Shown one piece after another: positions 45,530 to 56,719 of a stretch of 64,000 nt of DNA (the first letter of the stretch is position 1; each line of letters opens with the position of its first letter). This DNA is from Chelonoidis abingdonii (taxonomy: Eukaryota > Chordata > Testudines > Testudinidae): NCBI RefSeq assembly GCF_003597395.2, contig NC_133776.1, positions 33,340,642 through 33,404,641 of the forward strand. The letters run 5' to 3'. The translations under genes and the position numbers were made by a program. Below the pieces are notes generated by a model. It saw only the letters and a list, made by a program, of their open reading frames with translations, had not been told where the DNA came from and did no database searches.

Positions 45530-46870
45530 GTTGTCATTGAAAGTTTTCATGGAAGAAGTGTGGTTTAAATGAGGTACAGAAAGGGAGGAAGTTCTGAGCA
45601 TCAGGGAGTCATGGAAGAATGAGCAAGGGCAAGTGAGTAAAGGAAACAAAACAACCATTTGGAAGGGAGATTTGGGAAATGCTTAGATAACAGGAATTGG
45701 GAGTAGTGGGAAATGAATATGGAGGTCTAGGCAGAGGAGTTTACAGCCCTGCAGTTGAAGATAGAATGTTTGAACATGATGTGGAAGGAGGCAGGGAAGC
45801 CAGTGAAGGAATATGAGGAAGAGTGACTTAGAGCAACATGCAAGCAGTATGGCTTTTACAAATAGCATTTTGTATAGCCTAGAAGAGGATGAAATGACAT
45901 GGCAAGAGGCCAGAATTGAAGACATTGATCTTGACATGGATAGGAATTTTAATTTGAAGATGAAGAGGGAAGGAAACTTTTAGTGAAGGCTTAAGGATGA
46001 AGGCTTTGGCATTAGCCTGTCTATGTATTAGCAAAGGAGGAGACAAATCATATGACACTGAGATTATGAGCCTGGTAAAAGGATGATGATATCTGTCAGT
46101 TTATGGAAAAACCCAGAGAGGGAAGATGAGATATTCAAAATTTTTTATGGTTTTGTTATGGTTAGTTTGAGATGATGGCTATGTATCAAGAAGGTGATGT
46201 GAAGGAGCCATACTGAGATGCAAACAACAAACAAAAAGATTAGAGGTATCGAGAAATTTGAGATTTGTCATCTTAAAGATTATAACTAAAACTCTGGAAA
46301 TGGATGAAGTCACCTAATGCGAAAGTATAGAGGGAGAAAAAGAGAGGCCGTATGGACGAAGATAGAACCCTGAAGGACTCCGATAGAACTGGAAAAGGTG
46401 GAAGCAAAATGCGTGATTCATGAGCTAGAAAGAGAACTAGGAGAGTGCAGAATTGTAAAAATCCAGAGAGGAGAGCAAGTGGGAGATGATGGGAGTAGTC
46501 AGTTGAGGTGAAAGTTGTTGATACCTTGAGGAGAACAACTCTGGTGGTGATGCCCTTAAGCTTGAGAAGCAGGAAGTTGTTAGTGACATGAGTTAGAGCA
46601 GTTTCATTGGCATGAAGAGGTGGAAGCTGGATTACACGGTATAAAAGAGTTATAGCAGAGAAAGTTAAGACAATTGGTGGGCATCCTCAAGGACCTTTGT
46701 GCCAAAGGGAGATGGGCAGTAGAAAGATAATGGGTCAAAGGGATTTTAGAATAAGGTATGTTACAGCATACTCAGAGGCTGAAGGAAAAGAATCAAGGTG
46801 GTGGAGAGAAAAGTTTAGGACTGGTTTCATTAGCCATGGGGAAAGTGGAGATGTAAGATGAGTAGGTCAC
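45530..46870 (+). repeat. Strongly purine-rich plus strand, unclassified old repeat
   Basis: Over about 1.3 kb the plus strand is dominated by A and G (GGAAGAGTGACTTAGAGCAA and similar), with few pyrimidine runs and no open frame of interest on that strand. It resembles the noncoding part of an ancient retroelement transcript seen in amniotes, but I cannot assign it. Confidence 0.4.
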
Positions 46871-47727
46871 CTAGACCACTATATTCAGATGTTGTTTGGA
46901 TGCTGCTTGTTGCATGCTTTTGGGGTGGGGGCAACGGGGAGAGGGAGAAACAGTTTTTTTCAAAATTCTGGTATATGCAATTTGCATGGACACTTGTGGA
47001 CACATACAGGAACTTGCCCCAATCATCTACAAAAGTCTGTATCAGCAATCAGCATTAATCCTTCCTGTCAGTATACTCATGGGCTTATTAAAACAGGGGG
47101 TGGAGCAAATTGGGCACATTGGGTTTCAGTTGTTTAAATGCTTCTGTGATCGAATAGCTTGTCCATCATAGAGTATGCATTGACATGCAAATCTCCATGA
47201 CAGGAGTACCAACTTTGGACTTTCCCTCACCGCATTGGTGCCCAACAGATAACTATTTGGTGATGGTTTGCAATGGGAACTACCACTCTTGCATTGTGAG
47301 CAGAGCCCTCATCCTGGTAAAGTGACACTACAATGACAGCACTAGCCCACTATAAGTGTACAAAAAAAAATCATCCAGATGTGGGTCTATTTTTGTAGGC
47401 ACATCCATGAGTTTAACTTTTTATATTAAAGTATGTGGCAGCCAGTGGGTTCCTCTTTTTTGTGGAGTCAAGAGAATATTATTTCAGGAAGTATATAAGT
47501 TAAAATGTAACTTATAAGGTAGGTAAAAATCTGGGGCCTGGTGAGTTGGGAGTGTCTCGTTAAAAGACCTTGACCTTTTGTGAGGGTATGTTTACAAAGT
47601 ACAAGAAATAGAAGAAACTCATGTATTTCAAAATTTGACATAAGAAAGAGTTCACTAAAGCATTACTCATAGCTTACTGTTTAACGGAATAATTTAGAAT
47701 TCTGTTTTTTTTATCACTTTTCTTTAG
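46871..47727. other. Intron sequence just upstream of TFDP2 exon B
   Basis: No repeat or gene was recognised. The acceptor of exon B, with its pyrimidine-rich tract at 47703-47727, forms the end of this stretch. Confidence 0.6.
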
Positions 47728-47831
47728 GTAACATTTCAGTAATTGCATTACCAGTTTCCAGCACCAATTCCCCAGCTAAGATTTTGCCAAAAACCTTAGG
47801 ACCAATAAACGTGAATGTTGGACCCCAAATG
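47728..47831 (+). CDS. TFDP2: TFDP2 (transcription factor DP-2), coding exon B
   Basis: This 104-bp exon follows the acceptor TTTCTTTAG (AG at 47726-47727) and ends at the consensus donor GTAAGT (47832). It completes the split glycine codon of exon A and reads NISVIALPVSSTNSPAKILP then KTLGPINVNVGPQM. The motif SPAKILPKTLGPINVNVGPQM is characteristic of DP-2. The length (2 bases plus 34 codons) keeps the frame with exon A and ends in phase 0, matching a next exon that in other vertebrates starts with isoleucines. No stop or indel is seen, so the exon looks functional. I searched the remaining 16 kb by eye and did not find the following exon. Expression and isoform use cannot be judged from sequence. 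Confidence 0.93.
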
Positions 47832-49057
47832 GTAAGTACTCTAACTCTGAGCAACATTACATTGTGTAACTATATGGATGACTTTCTGTTTACTTAACAT
47901 AAAAAGGTTAAAAGTGAAAGTACAAACTACCACTGCAACTACTCTTCCAGCTATAAATGCAGTTGAAGAGACATAAGTGCTCACCCTTGTATCCACAGGT
48001 AATGAAGTGCGAACAGTATTCTTGGCACTTTACCATAACACCACTCCCAGGAGAGATTCTATATGGGCATACATACCAACATGTTGTAGAGTGAGTGGAG
48101 GCTCCTTGTGCAAAAATACGCAGCTACATCTATTACGTGACATTTATTTTTTAATCAAAATTGTATTGAAAAAAACATTTTTTCCCCTCCAGAATGTTGC
48201 TGCTGCTGTTGAATATTTTTATGTGCAACATTCCCTCCACACAAGAGGAGAGAGTGTGCCTGGAATTCTGTTATTTGCCTTGACTTTCAACTTATTGTTA
48301 TATCTGTAACAGTACTAAAAATGGTATGTTGTTGTCTATACTAGCTAAGCAGTGTACAGCACTGGTTCAGGAGGATCCATTTTGAGAACTATTTTCAGCA
48401 ACAGATCAATTTCTTAATGGATAGGACAGTAGTAGTGCTGCATGCATAAACTAGACGTAGTAGTAAGCTATTGCTTGGAATACATGATATACAACAGCCA
48501 TCCAAGGCATTTTACAAGAATTTGTTGTAATGGTTTCTAGTTTGCAAAACCCATAGTCTTCAGTGATTTCTGTCCAAGTTGAACAGGAAACCACAAGTAC
48601 TATAGCTAGTCCTGCGCCTTGCATTTGGTGTTAGCTAAAAGCCTTGCTCCTAGAGTAGTACTGAGCATTTTGGAATTAGTGTTTCAAGAGTTCCTGAAAT
48701 GAACTTTGTAAGACATGCTATATTGATGCGCTAGAATGTTTTTACCAAAAAAAGTGTTGTTATGTGGATGCCATGAGTGATTGCAAAGAAAAAGAGTGAG
48801 TTAATACAATCACTGCTCTGCAAACACACTCCCAGTGTGTGCATATGATTTTTTTTGTTTGTTTTTGTTTTTTGCAAAAATGGAACCTGTAATTCACAAC
48901 TCTTGGCCATGATAGCAATAGTGAAAGCTGTAACATAGAAATAAATTGAGCATTTTTACCACCCTGTCACCTCGCTCATCTAAGCACACACGTGCTCTCC
49001 AAGGTTAGACAACATAGTGTATAAAATGGGTCTTGCATGTAATATTGAAACCTATGC
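47832..49057. other. TFDP2 intron 3' of exon B, nothing recognised
   Basis: The donor of exon B starts here. The rest is AT-rich, with a TTTTTG-type low-complexity run near 48850-48873. Confidence 0.6.
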
Positions 49058-49183
49058 AGGGTGACCAGTCAGCAAGTGTGAAAAATCGGGACAGGGGGTG
49101 GAGTGGGGGAATAGGCACCTATATAAGACAAAGCCCCAAAAAATTGGGACTGTCCCTATGAAATTGGGGCATCTGGTCACCCT
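49058..49183. mobile_element. MITE with AGGGTGACCAG termini, copy 1
   Basis: AGGGTGACCAG at the left and CTGGTCACCCT at the right are perfect 11-bp inverted ends. The body contains GAAAAATCGGGACAGGGGGT and CCTATATAAGACAAAG. A second copy lies at 52757-52876. The superfamily is not certain. Confidence 0.8.
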
Positions 49184-50070
49184 AAACATACGGCATTGCT
49201 AATTGACTTCACACAAAAATAATCTTTGCTTTTTACTAGCCAGCTTCTTACCTTATCTATCTGCTGACATGGTAACTCAATTTTTGGAGACAGTTCATAA
49301 AACCTAAGTCCACAGTTAAATCCCTCTAGTTTTTTGTCACAATGAAAAATTCAAGCAAACTTGAAGAGGAGGTTATCGTCTACCTTGTTAACTCTTCTAT
49401 GTTTTCTTGAGACTTTTTAAAAGCAAAATTTAATGTTAACCTTTGTGAGTCTGCCTCCACCCTTTTAATAAAAATACACACCCCACCTCCATAGCTTTTC
49501 ATGGAGATATTTCTTCTGCAGCCTGAAACATCTATTCCCTTGAGAGTGATTATCTTCTACCATCTTCAGTACACATACTCTGGCAAGCACAGCACTGAGC
49601 TAACTAAAATTAGCCAAAAATGCAACAGTTTACAATTAAAGATATTGATCATCATATAGGTTTTTCTTTATTATAAAGCTATTTCTTTAAGCAATATTTT
49701 TTATAAATAGAATAGACTCAGAACTTAATTTTAACTGAACATATGCTAAGAAAAGAGTAAACACATCAGTTCACATCATGGAGAAAAGCCATCAAAACAT
49801 CAAAATGAATACAGTTGATGTAAGAGCATAAATTTAGAAAATGTTTCCCTAGCTGCTGTAGTAATATCTTACACAGTTAAGGAATAAAACAGAATACAAC
49901 ATTTTGATGTAATTCACACTATTATGGAACTTACTCTTAGCATTTAGTTTGCATAGACAGTGATGAGGGCCCTATAAATATCGGCATAGCAAAGCAGCAT
50001 GGAACTGTTTTTATATCTTGAGGGCAAAAGAGACTTAAGCACCTAAGTTCCACTGACTTTCAGTAAGACT
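49184..50070. other. Intronic stretch, nothing recognised
   Basis: AT-rich unique sequence; no exon-like frame with TFDP2 similarity was found. Confidence 0.55.
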
Positions 50071-50544
50071 TAGGGTGTGTCTGCACTACAAAATTAGGTT
50101 GATTTTATAGAAGATGATTTTTGGAAATTGATTTTATACACTCAATTGCGTATGTCCACACTAAGCACATTAAGTCCGCGGAGTGCATCCTCACTTCCGT
50201 GGCTAGCGGTGCACTGTGGGTATCCATCCCACAGTTCCTGCAGTCTCTGCTGCCTATTAGAATTCTGGGTTAAGCTCCTAATGCCAATGTCTGATGGGGC
50301 AAAACTATTGTTGCGTGTGGTTTCGGATACATGTTGTCAGTCACTCCCCCTCCCCCGCAAAAGCAACGGCAGACAATCGTTTTGCACCTTTTTTCCTGGG
50401 TTACCCATGCAGATGCCATACCACGGCAAGCATGGAGCCCGCTCAGCTCACCGTCACCACTGCTGTTGTGAGTATTGTAAACACCTCGCGCATTATCCTG
50501 GAGAATATGCAGAACCTGGCTAAGAGGAGGATTTTGATGAGGAC

Positions 50545-51665
50545 ATGGACACAGACGTTCCTGAAAGCATGGGCTATGGCAATTGGGACATCATAGCGGC
50601 ACTGGGGCTGGTTGATACAGTAGAACGCCGATTCTGGACCAGGCAAACAAGCACAGACTGGTGGGACCACATAGTGTTGAGGGTATGGGATGATTCACAG
50701 TGGCTGCGAAACTTTGGCATGCATAAGGCCACTTTCCTGGAACTCTGTGAGTTGCTTTCCCCCACCCTGAAGTGCAGGAATACCAAGATGAGAGCTGCCC
50801 TAACAGTTGAGAAGCGAGTGGTGATAGCCCTGTGGAAGCTTGCAATGCCTGACTGCTACCAGTCAGCCAGGAATCAGGGGTTGCTGTGATCCAAGTAGCC
50901 AATACAGTCATTGAAGTTCTGTTATCAAGAGTAGTGACTCTGGGAAGTGTGCAGGTCATACTGTATGGCTTTGCTGCAATGGAGTTCCCTAACTGTGGTG
51001 GGGGGATAGACAGAATACATATCCCCATCTTGGTACCGGACCACCTTGCCAATCAGTACATAAACCACAAAGGGTATTTCTCAATGGTGCTGCAAGCACT
51101 GGTGGATCACAAGGGACATTTCCACCGACATCAACATGGAATGGTCGGGAAAGGTGCATGACGCTCGCATCTTTAGGAACTCTGGACAGATCGAGCAGCT
51201 GCAAGAAGGGACTTACTTCCCAGATCAGAAGATTACTGTTCGGGATGTTGAAATGCCAATAGTTATCCTTGGGGAACCAGCCTACCCCTTGATCCTGTGG
51301 CTCATGAAGTCTTACACAGGCAGCCTGGACAGTAGAAAGGAGCAGTTCAGGTATAGGCTGAGCAAGTGCAGAATTGTGGTAGAATGTGCCTTTGGATGTT
51401 TAAATCTCACTGGCACTGTTTGCTGACTAGGTCAGACCTCAGTGCAACCAACATTCCCACTGTTATTGCTGCTTGCTGTGTCCTCCATAATATCTGTGAG
51501 AGTAAGGGGGAGACATTTATGGCGGGGTGGGAGATTGAGGCAAATCACCTGGCGTCCCATTTTGAGGAGCCAGACACCAGGGCGATTAGAAGAGCACAGC
51601 AAGGTGCGCTGCACATCAGAGAGGCTTTGAAAACCAGTTTCATGACTGGCCAGGCTTTGGTGTGA
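50545..51665 (+). pseudogene. Harbinger DDE transposase (HARBI1/DDE_Tnp_4 family), frameshifted
   Basis: The N-terminal part (50545-50889) includes WWDHIVLRVWDDSQWLRNFG and the helix-turn-helix region VEKRVVIALWKLAMPDCYQS. The catalytic blocks then appear in changing frames. GGGIDRIHIPILVPD (first Asp) is near 51000 and INHKGYFSMVLQALVDHKGH near 51060. GKVHDARIFRNSGQIEQLQE (second Asp) is near 51145 and VVECAFGCLNLTGT (Glu) near 51380. A C-terminal AACCVLHNICESKGE block lies near 51470. In active elements this enzyme cuts and inserts the transposon at 3-bp targets; the host gene HARBI1 is its domesticated relative. At least three breaks (near 50885, 51125 and 51410) prevent a full product. 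All three acidic residues are still visible. Confidence 0.88.
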
Positions 51666-51899
51666 CAGTTGTGTGTGTTTCTCCTTGATGCAAACCCGTC
51701 CTCTTTGTTGACTTTAATTCTCTGTAAGCCAACCACCCTCCCCACTCTGAAATAAAGTAACTATTGTTTTGAAACCATGCATTATTTCTTTATTAATTAA
51801 AAAAATATGAGATAAGACAGGGTAGCCGGGTGTAGTGGGGGAGGAGGGAAGGACAAGGCCACATTGCTTATTGAAGCCACACTAAAAATCAAACTGTTT

Positions 51900-52340
51900 G
51901 AATGACAGTCTTCTATTGCTTGGGCCATCCTCTAGAGTGGAGTGACTGGGTGCTCAGAGCCTCCCCTTTCCCACATTCTTGGGCGTCTGGGAGAGGCGGA
52001 TATGGAACTTGGGGAGGAGGGCATATGGTTATACAGTGGATGGAGCGGGGTGGGGTTTGTGCTCTTGTTAGCTTTCTTGCAGCTCCAACAGACGCTTCAT
52101 TATGTCCAATTGCTCCCCCAACAGACGCTTCAGCGTGTTCATTTGCTCCCCCATTAGCCTCAGCATTGTGTCCTGCCTCCACTCTTCACGCTCACTTAAT
52201 TCTTTCCTGGCCTCTGCCACTGAATGCCTCCGTGCATTAAGCTGTGCCTATCAATGCGGGAGGACTGCATGAGCTTGGAAAACATGTCATTGTGACGCAT
52301 TTTTTTTTTTTTTGCCTTCTAATCTGTGATCATCTCAGTC
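51900..52340 (-). pseudogene. Harbinger SANT/Myb-like partner protein, C-terminal fragment
   Basis: The minus strand from about 52235 reads RHSVAEARKELSEREEWRQD and then MLRLMGEQMNTLKRLLGEQL then DIMKRLLELQES, a leucine-rich coiled-coil ending typical of the second Harbinger protein. This DNA-binding partner normally brings the transposase to the element ends. It lies tail to tail with the transposase, as in other vertebrate Harbingers. The N-terminal SANT domain is disrupted by a T run (52302-52314) and later insertions. Confidence 0.65.
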
Positions 52341-52756
52341 CCAGAGGTTATGGGGGAGCATAGAAACATTTGCACCTGGGGGGAGATAAAAAGAGAGAGT
52401 AAAATTTAAGGTGATACATTTCTGAGAACAAAAGGGAGACTTTTTCACAGTGAATCAAGCAATTCACAGCAGACAGCACCTGTGCTTAGGTACAAGGTTG
52501 CATTTTGCCTTTTATATTGAGCGCCTGCCGGTGTGGTGATACATCACACGTGGCTTGGCAACAGTATTCAGTTTCCAGGCAGCCATGGTAACCTTTTTGG
52601 TATGTGGAGTTGGCTTCTTATGCTTTCATAACATGTGGGAATGTTTTCAAACTGCCGCGCTCTCCTTTCCCAGAGCAAGCAATGGGTTGGGTTTCACATT
52701 TAAAAGGAGGGTCTGCAGTATTCAGGTAGATGTGCAGTACACACCTACCCCCACCT

Positions 52757-52876
52757 AGCATGACCAGACAGCAAATGTGAAAAATCGGGACTGGGCTGGG
52801 GGGTAATAGGAGCCTATATAAGAAAAAGACCCAAAAATCGAGACTGCCTCTATAAAATCAGGATATCTCGTCACCC
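52757..52876. mobile_element. MITE with AGGGTGACCAG-type termini, copy 2, nested in Harbinger
   Basis: It is close to copy 1 at 49058: shared GAAAAATCGGGACTGGGCTG, GGTAATAGGAGCCTATATAA and CGTCACCCT. The left end is mutated (AGCATGACCAG). It lies within the Harbinger element, so it inserted later. Confidence 0.75.
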
Positions 52877-52884
52877 TACCCCCA

Positions 52885-53005
52885 CCCCACCACACAGCTA
52901 TTCTCTGGGATGATCCCTTTCCCCGCTGCGTGGCTATTCTCCAGGATGAGCCCTTCACCCCTTTCCCCTGCCACGTGGCTATTCTCTGGGATGATCCCTT
53001 TTAGC
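52885..53005. repeat. Short tandem repeat, about 3 units
   Basis: The phrase GCTATTCTCTGGGATGATCC recurs with variants at about 52897, 52931 and 52978, separated by CCCTTTCCCC-type sequence and ACGTGG. This is an imperfect minisatellite. Confidence 0.65.
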
Positions 53006-53075
53006 CAAGCACAAACAGCCCAGCATGAACGGAGTCCTTTTACTGTTTCCTTACAAAATTTCTGCTATTTCAACG

Positions 53076-54145
53076 TGTAGCCGATTTGGGGTATGTTAGT
53101 AGTGTTGATGTAATTTATCCACTTAATATACTTTTATTTGATTAATTAAATTTTAATTAATAGTAATAATAATTATTGGATATTAATTAGTATGGGTTTG
53201 GCTCGCCAATATGTTTGACCAGAAGATAAAGTTCGTCCTGAGTCAGGCTTTACAGAGTTTATAACAGGAGCTTACACTGAGACAAATATAGTCATAAAGA
53301 CCTTTTTATTAAAATCAATGAAACGATAAGCAAATGTTAAAACAGTTCAGGATTACAAAGTTACAAATATTATAGTTCTTTAAGATCTATATTTATGATT
53401 TATGCAAACTTGAATACCCACACTCTTGGTGCAGCAACATCTTGACGTTTTTCCACACCTCTGGCAGAGGAAGTTACTGCAAAATTGTTTGCGTTCTAAT
53501 TTAACTCTGTATATGCTAAATGCTTTAACTAAAATAAAAACATAAGGGACATTAAATCCCTTTTCACTTAGTTTTGAAAAGAAATAATACTGCGGCCTAT
53601 TAATAGTTAACAGCCATCGTAGATGGGTAACATTGATATGTAGGTGAAGGCAATGGAGAGTAGACAGGAGCAGATAGATGGGTAAAATTGCCTGTCTAAT
53701 GGTGAATTGTCTCACCTTTTTATAGAGCATTAGTTGGAAATCCTTTCTCTTATGCCCAGATTTCATCTTTCCCCCACGGAAATGTTAGGGTATGTTTGCC
53801 CCATAGGCTAACATGTATGTGCATATGAATGACAGGTATGTACGCATTTGAGGTGTACTTGTTAGATTTGTGGGCAAAACCCCCCTTTTTCCACCCTTTA
53901 TTGTTATTGGTACAGTTAAAGGTCTCCAGACATCTGCGGAGGTATTTTGTCTTATCACTTTTCTGAGTAAGAATCCCAAAATGTGCTGAAGTTGCTGAAG
54001 CGTCATACAGGATGTTTGACCTGTAGGTTTCTTGCATTTCAGCCAAACTTATTCTTAATATAACTCTATAAGCCTGTTACATCAAATACTTAAATTCATA
54101 AGAAAGACATTTATACAGACCAACAGATTAATCCTCAGGGCTACA
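53076..54145 (-). mobile_element. LTR-like insertion (probable solo LTR) inside Harbinger
   Basis: It begins TGTAGCC and ends GGCTACA (7-bp inverted ends with TG...CA). Short repeats AACG (53072-53075) and AACC (54146-54149) flank it, a 4-bp duplication with one change. The Harbinger sequence resumes directly (CAGGTGACCATGAATGATAT). On the minus strand an AATAAA signal occurs near 53310, favouring minus orientation. Two open frames (53380-53766 and 53750-54046, minus) match no retroviral protein I recognise and are taken as chance. No internal coding region remains. Confidence 0.65.
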
Positions 54146-54734
54146 AACCAGGTGACCATGAATGATATCACTCTACTGAGGCTAACACAGAAAGATATAG
54201 ACCGGATGTTGCTTGCATGCAACCAAAACCCAGGACCATTCGCTGCTATGCTTTGTGCTGCAATGATTCTAGAATACTTGCTACTGGCTTGGAGTAGTAA
54301 AGTGTCCTACTGTGGAGGATAAAATAAGGCAGTCCTCCCCAGAAACCTTCTGCAAAGGCTTTTGGTCTTCCTTTCGGAGCTTGTTTGCAATTCTGGGACT
54401 GCATGGTCACCTGTGCTGCTGAGTGCTGCTGGGTTTGCCACGCTGACCAAACAGGAAATGAAATTAAAAAGTTCTCAGGGCTTTTCCTGTGTACCTCACT
54501 AGTGCGTCAGAGTTCAAAGTGCTGTCCAAAGCGGTCACAATGGAGCACTCTGGGATAGGTCCCGGAGGCCAATAACATCGATTTGCATCTGTACTACCCC
54601 AAATTCGACCCAGCAAAGTCGATTTTAGTGCTACTCCCCTCGCCGGGGAGGAGTACAGAAGTTGATTTTAAGAGCCCTTTAGGTCGACAGAACGGCGTTG
54701 GTTGTGTGGACGCATTCATTTTTTTTGGTCAGGG

Positions 54735-56250
54735 TTGGATGGAGGAATTCTGCAAGGAGTGGTTCCTGGCCCTACGCTAACATTTTTTATCAGTGACCTA
54801 GAAAAAAATCATCACTGATCAAATTTGAAGATTACACAAAGATTGGGGGAAGTAGTAAATAATGAAGAGCACTTAATAAGAATGAGAGAGAACCATCCGG
54901 TAAGCTGGGTGCAAAAAACAAAATGAGTTTAATACAGCCAAACAGAGCTATAGAGTCATTGAGTTTAAGTCCAGAAGGTACCCCCCGATCATCTAGTCTA
55001 ATCTCTTGTATATCACAGGCCACCACCCACACACCAAACCCAGCAACCGAATTAGACCAAAGTATGACAGCCTTTAGGAGACTAACCAATTATGTGCCAC
55101 AGGCAAAGCATAAGAGGGACCGAGGTGCCCCACTACCCAAGTGCAATGTCAGGGAGTTAAGTGAGAGATACCTAGATGATCTGGCAAGTGACCTGCAACC
55201 ACATGATTCAGAGGAGGCAAAAAAACCACACCATCACAGCCAATCTAACCTGGGGGGAAATTCCTTCCCAACTCCACCTCTATCAATCAGTTAGACCTGT
55301 AGCATGTGAGCAGGAATCATCCAGCCGAGAGAGAGAATGTTGAGTATCACCTGAGTGCATTGGCTTACCCGGTCCAGTCTCTTACCTCCAACTGTGATCA
55401 TTCCTGATGCGAATAGGAAGGCAAAAGGAAAACAAAAAACAAAAAAACCCACCACCCACAATGGACTAGGATGGGAGAGAAAATTCCTTCCTGGATCCTG
55501 CAGGTGATCAGCTGAAGCCCTGAAGCATGAGATTTTAGGAACCTGTAAGGAGATAGATTTGTTGTTCCCAGATGTAAGCTATATTTTCTGGATCATGGGC
55601 TCTATCCTTGGAAGCAGTAACTCAGAAAAAGACCTGAAAAGTCATGGTGGATTATCAATTAATGTGAGTTTCAACTGCAGTCGTTTGACAAAAGGGCTAA
55701 TGCTGTCCTTGAATGTATAAACAGGGGAATGTGGCATAGGAGTAGGGAAGTCACAGTACCTCTTTGTTTGGCACTTGCAGTTGCTACTGGAATATTGTGG
55801 CTCATTCTGCTAGCCACAATTCAAGAAGGAAATTGATAAATTGGAAGGAAAAGCCATGAGTGTATTTAAAGGATTGAAAAACATACCTTACAGACAGACT
55901 GATAGACTATAAAAGCTGAATCTATTTATCTTAATAAAGAAAAGATTAAGGATGACTTGATTACAATCTACAAGTACCTATGTGGAGAACAAAATTTGAT
56001 AATGGCTCTTCAGTCTCGCAGACAAAGATATAGCAAGATCCAGTGGCTGAAAGTTGAAGCTATACAAATTTAGACTGGAAATAAGGTAAACAGTGGGGGT
56101 GATTAATCATTGGAACAAATTACCAAAAATTGTGAAGAATTCTCCATCACTGGCAATTTTTAAATCAAGATTGCATGTTTTTTCTAAAAGATATGCTGCA
56201 GTTCGAACAGAAATTAAGTCAGGGAAGTCCTATGGCCTGTGTTCTACATA
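54735..56250 (+). mobile_element. Old CR1/L3-type LINE, interrupted
   Basis: It starts with GGAGTGGTTCCTGGCCCTAC and FFISDLEK-like RT sequence (54787), continues with AATTTGAAGATTACACAAAG, then is broken at about 54920. It resumes near 55571 with C-terminal ORF2 sequence (ACTCTATCCTTGG-type and GTGGATTATCAATT) to about 56250. More diverged than the other CR1 copies, so older. Confidence 0.65.
54920..55570. repeat. Unclassified repeat inserted into the CR1/L3 LINE
   Basis: The stretch from CAGAGCTATAGAGTCATTGA to about GTTGTTCCC separates two parts of one LINE and has a different character. It includes TAGTCTAATCTCTTGTATAT, TCCTTCCCAACTCC and TTCCTTCCTGGATCCTGCAG, phrases of an amniote repeat that I recognise but cannot name. 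The open frame 54923-55294 is incidental. Confidence 0.5.
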
Positions 56251-56261
56251 GATGATCACAA

Positions 56262-56590
56262 TGTTGCTTTCCCAACGCACAGTCAACCTGTGGAACTCCA
56301 GAGAATGTTGTGAAGGCGAAGACCATAACAGCGTTCAAAAATAACTAGATAAATTCATGGGGGATAGGTCCATCAATGGCTATTAGCCAGATGGGCAGAA
56401 ATGGTGTCCCTAACCTCTGTTTGCCAGAAGCTGGGAATGGGTGACAGGGGATGGATTGCTTGATGGTTGCCTGTTCTGTTCATTTCCTCTGTGACAGTGG
56501 CCAGTGCCAGGTGCCCAAAGACAGGATACTGGGCTAGATTGACCTTTGGTCTGACCCAGTAGGGCCATTCTTAAGTTCTTGCTTTATCTA
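56262..56590 (+). mobile_element. CR1 LINE, 3' end fragment
   Basis: It contains only the last part of ORF2 and the 3' untranslated region, from CAACGCACAGTCAACCTGTG to GACCCAGTAGGGCCATTCTT. It is the same 3' end as in the copies at 9.6 kb, 12.9 kb (inverted) and 24.7 kb. Confidence 0.88.
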
Positions 56591-56719
56591 TTTAAAAAAT
56601 TTCTCCTGGCCTTTGAAACTTTTTTAAACAAAACATAAACCTTGAGTCAAATCTAAAAGTGTCCCTTTTAAAATTAATAATAAAACATTTGTTCTAGTAC
56701 ATTTGTTTCAGAGATGAAA

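Larger units (their letters stand above)
10984..47727 (+). other. TFDP2: TFDP2 intron between exons A and B (about 36.7 kb)
   Basis: The donor is GTAAGA at 10984 and the acceptor is TTTCTTTAG ending at 47727. The intron splits a glycine codon (phase 1). About half or more of it is recognisable transposon sequence, listed separately. Confidence 0.8.
50071..54718 (+). mobile_element. PIF/Harbinger DNA transposon with two decayed genes and nested insertions
   Basis: The left end (TAGGGTGTGTCTGCACTACA and following GGTTGATTTTATAG) and right subterminal region (AGTCGATTTTAGTGCTACTC, GGTTGTGTGGACGCATTCA) are related in inverted orientation. The extreme right terminus is missing, replaced by LINE sequence after 54718. 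Inside are a DDE transposase on the plus strand and a convergent SANT/Myb-like partner gene on the minus strand, the standard two-gene Harbinger layout. A small MITE (52757) and a 1.07-kb LTR-like element (53076) have inserted into it. Confidence 0.85.

Noticed and set aside
53380..54046. Two minus-strand frames that could be a viral gene remnant
   Set aside because: No retroviral or transposon motif could be recognised and the element has solo-LTR structure, so I treat them as chance frames.
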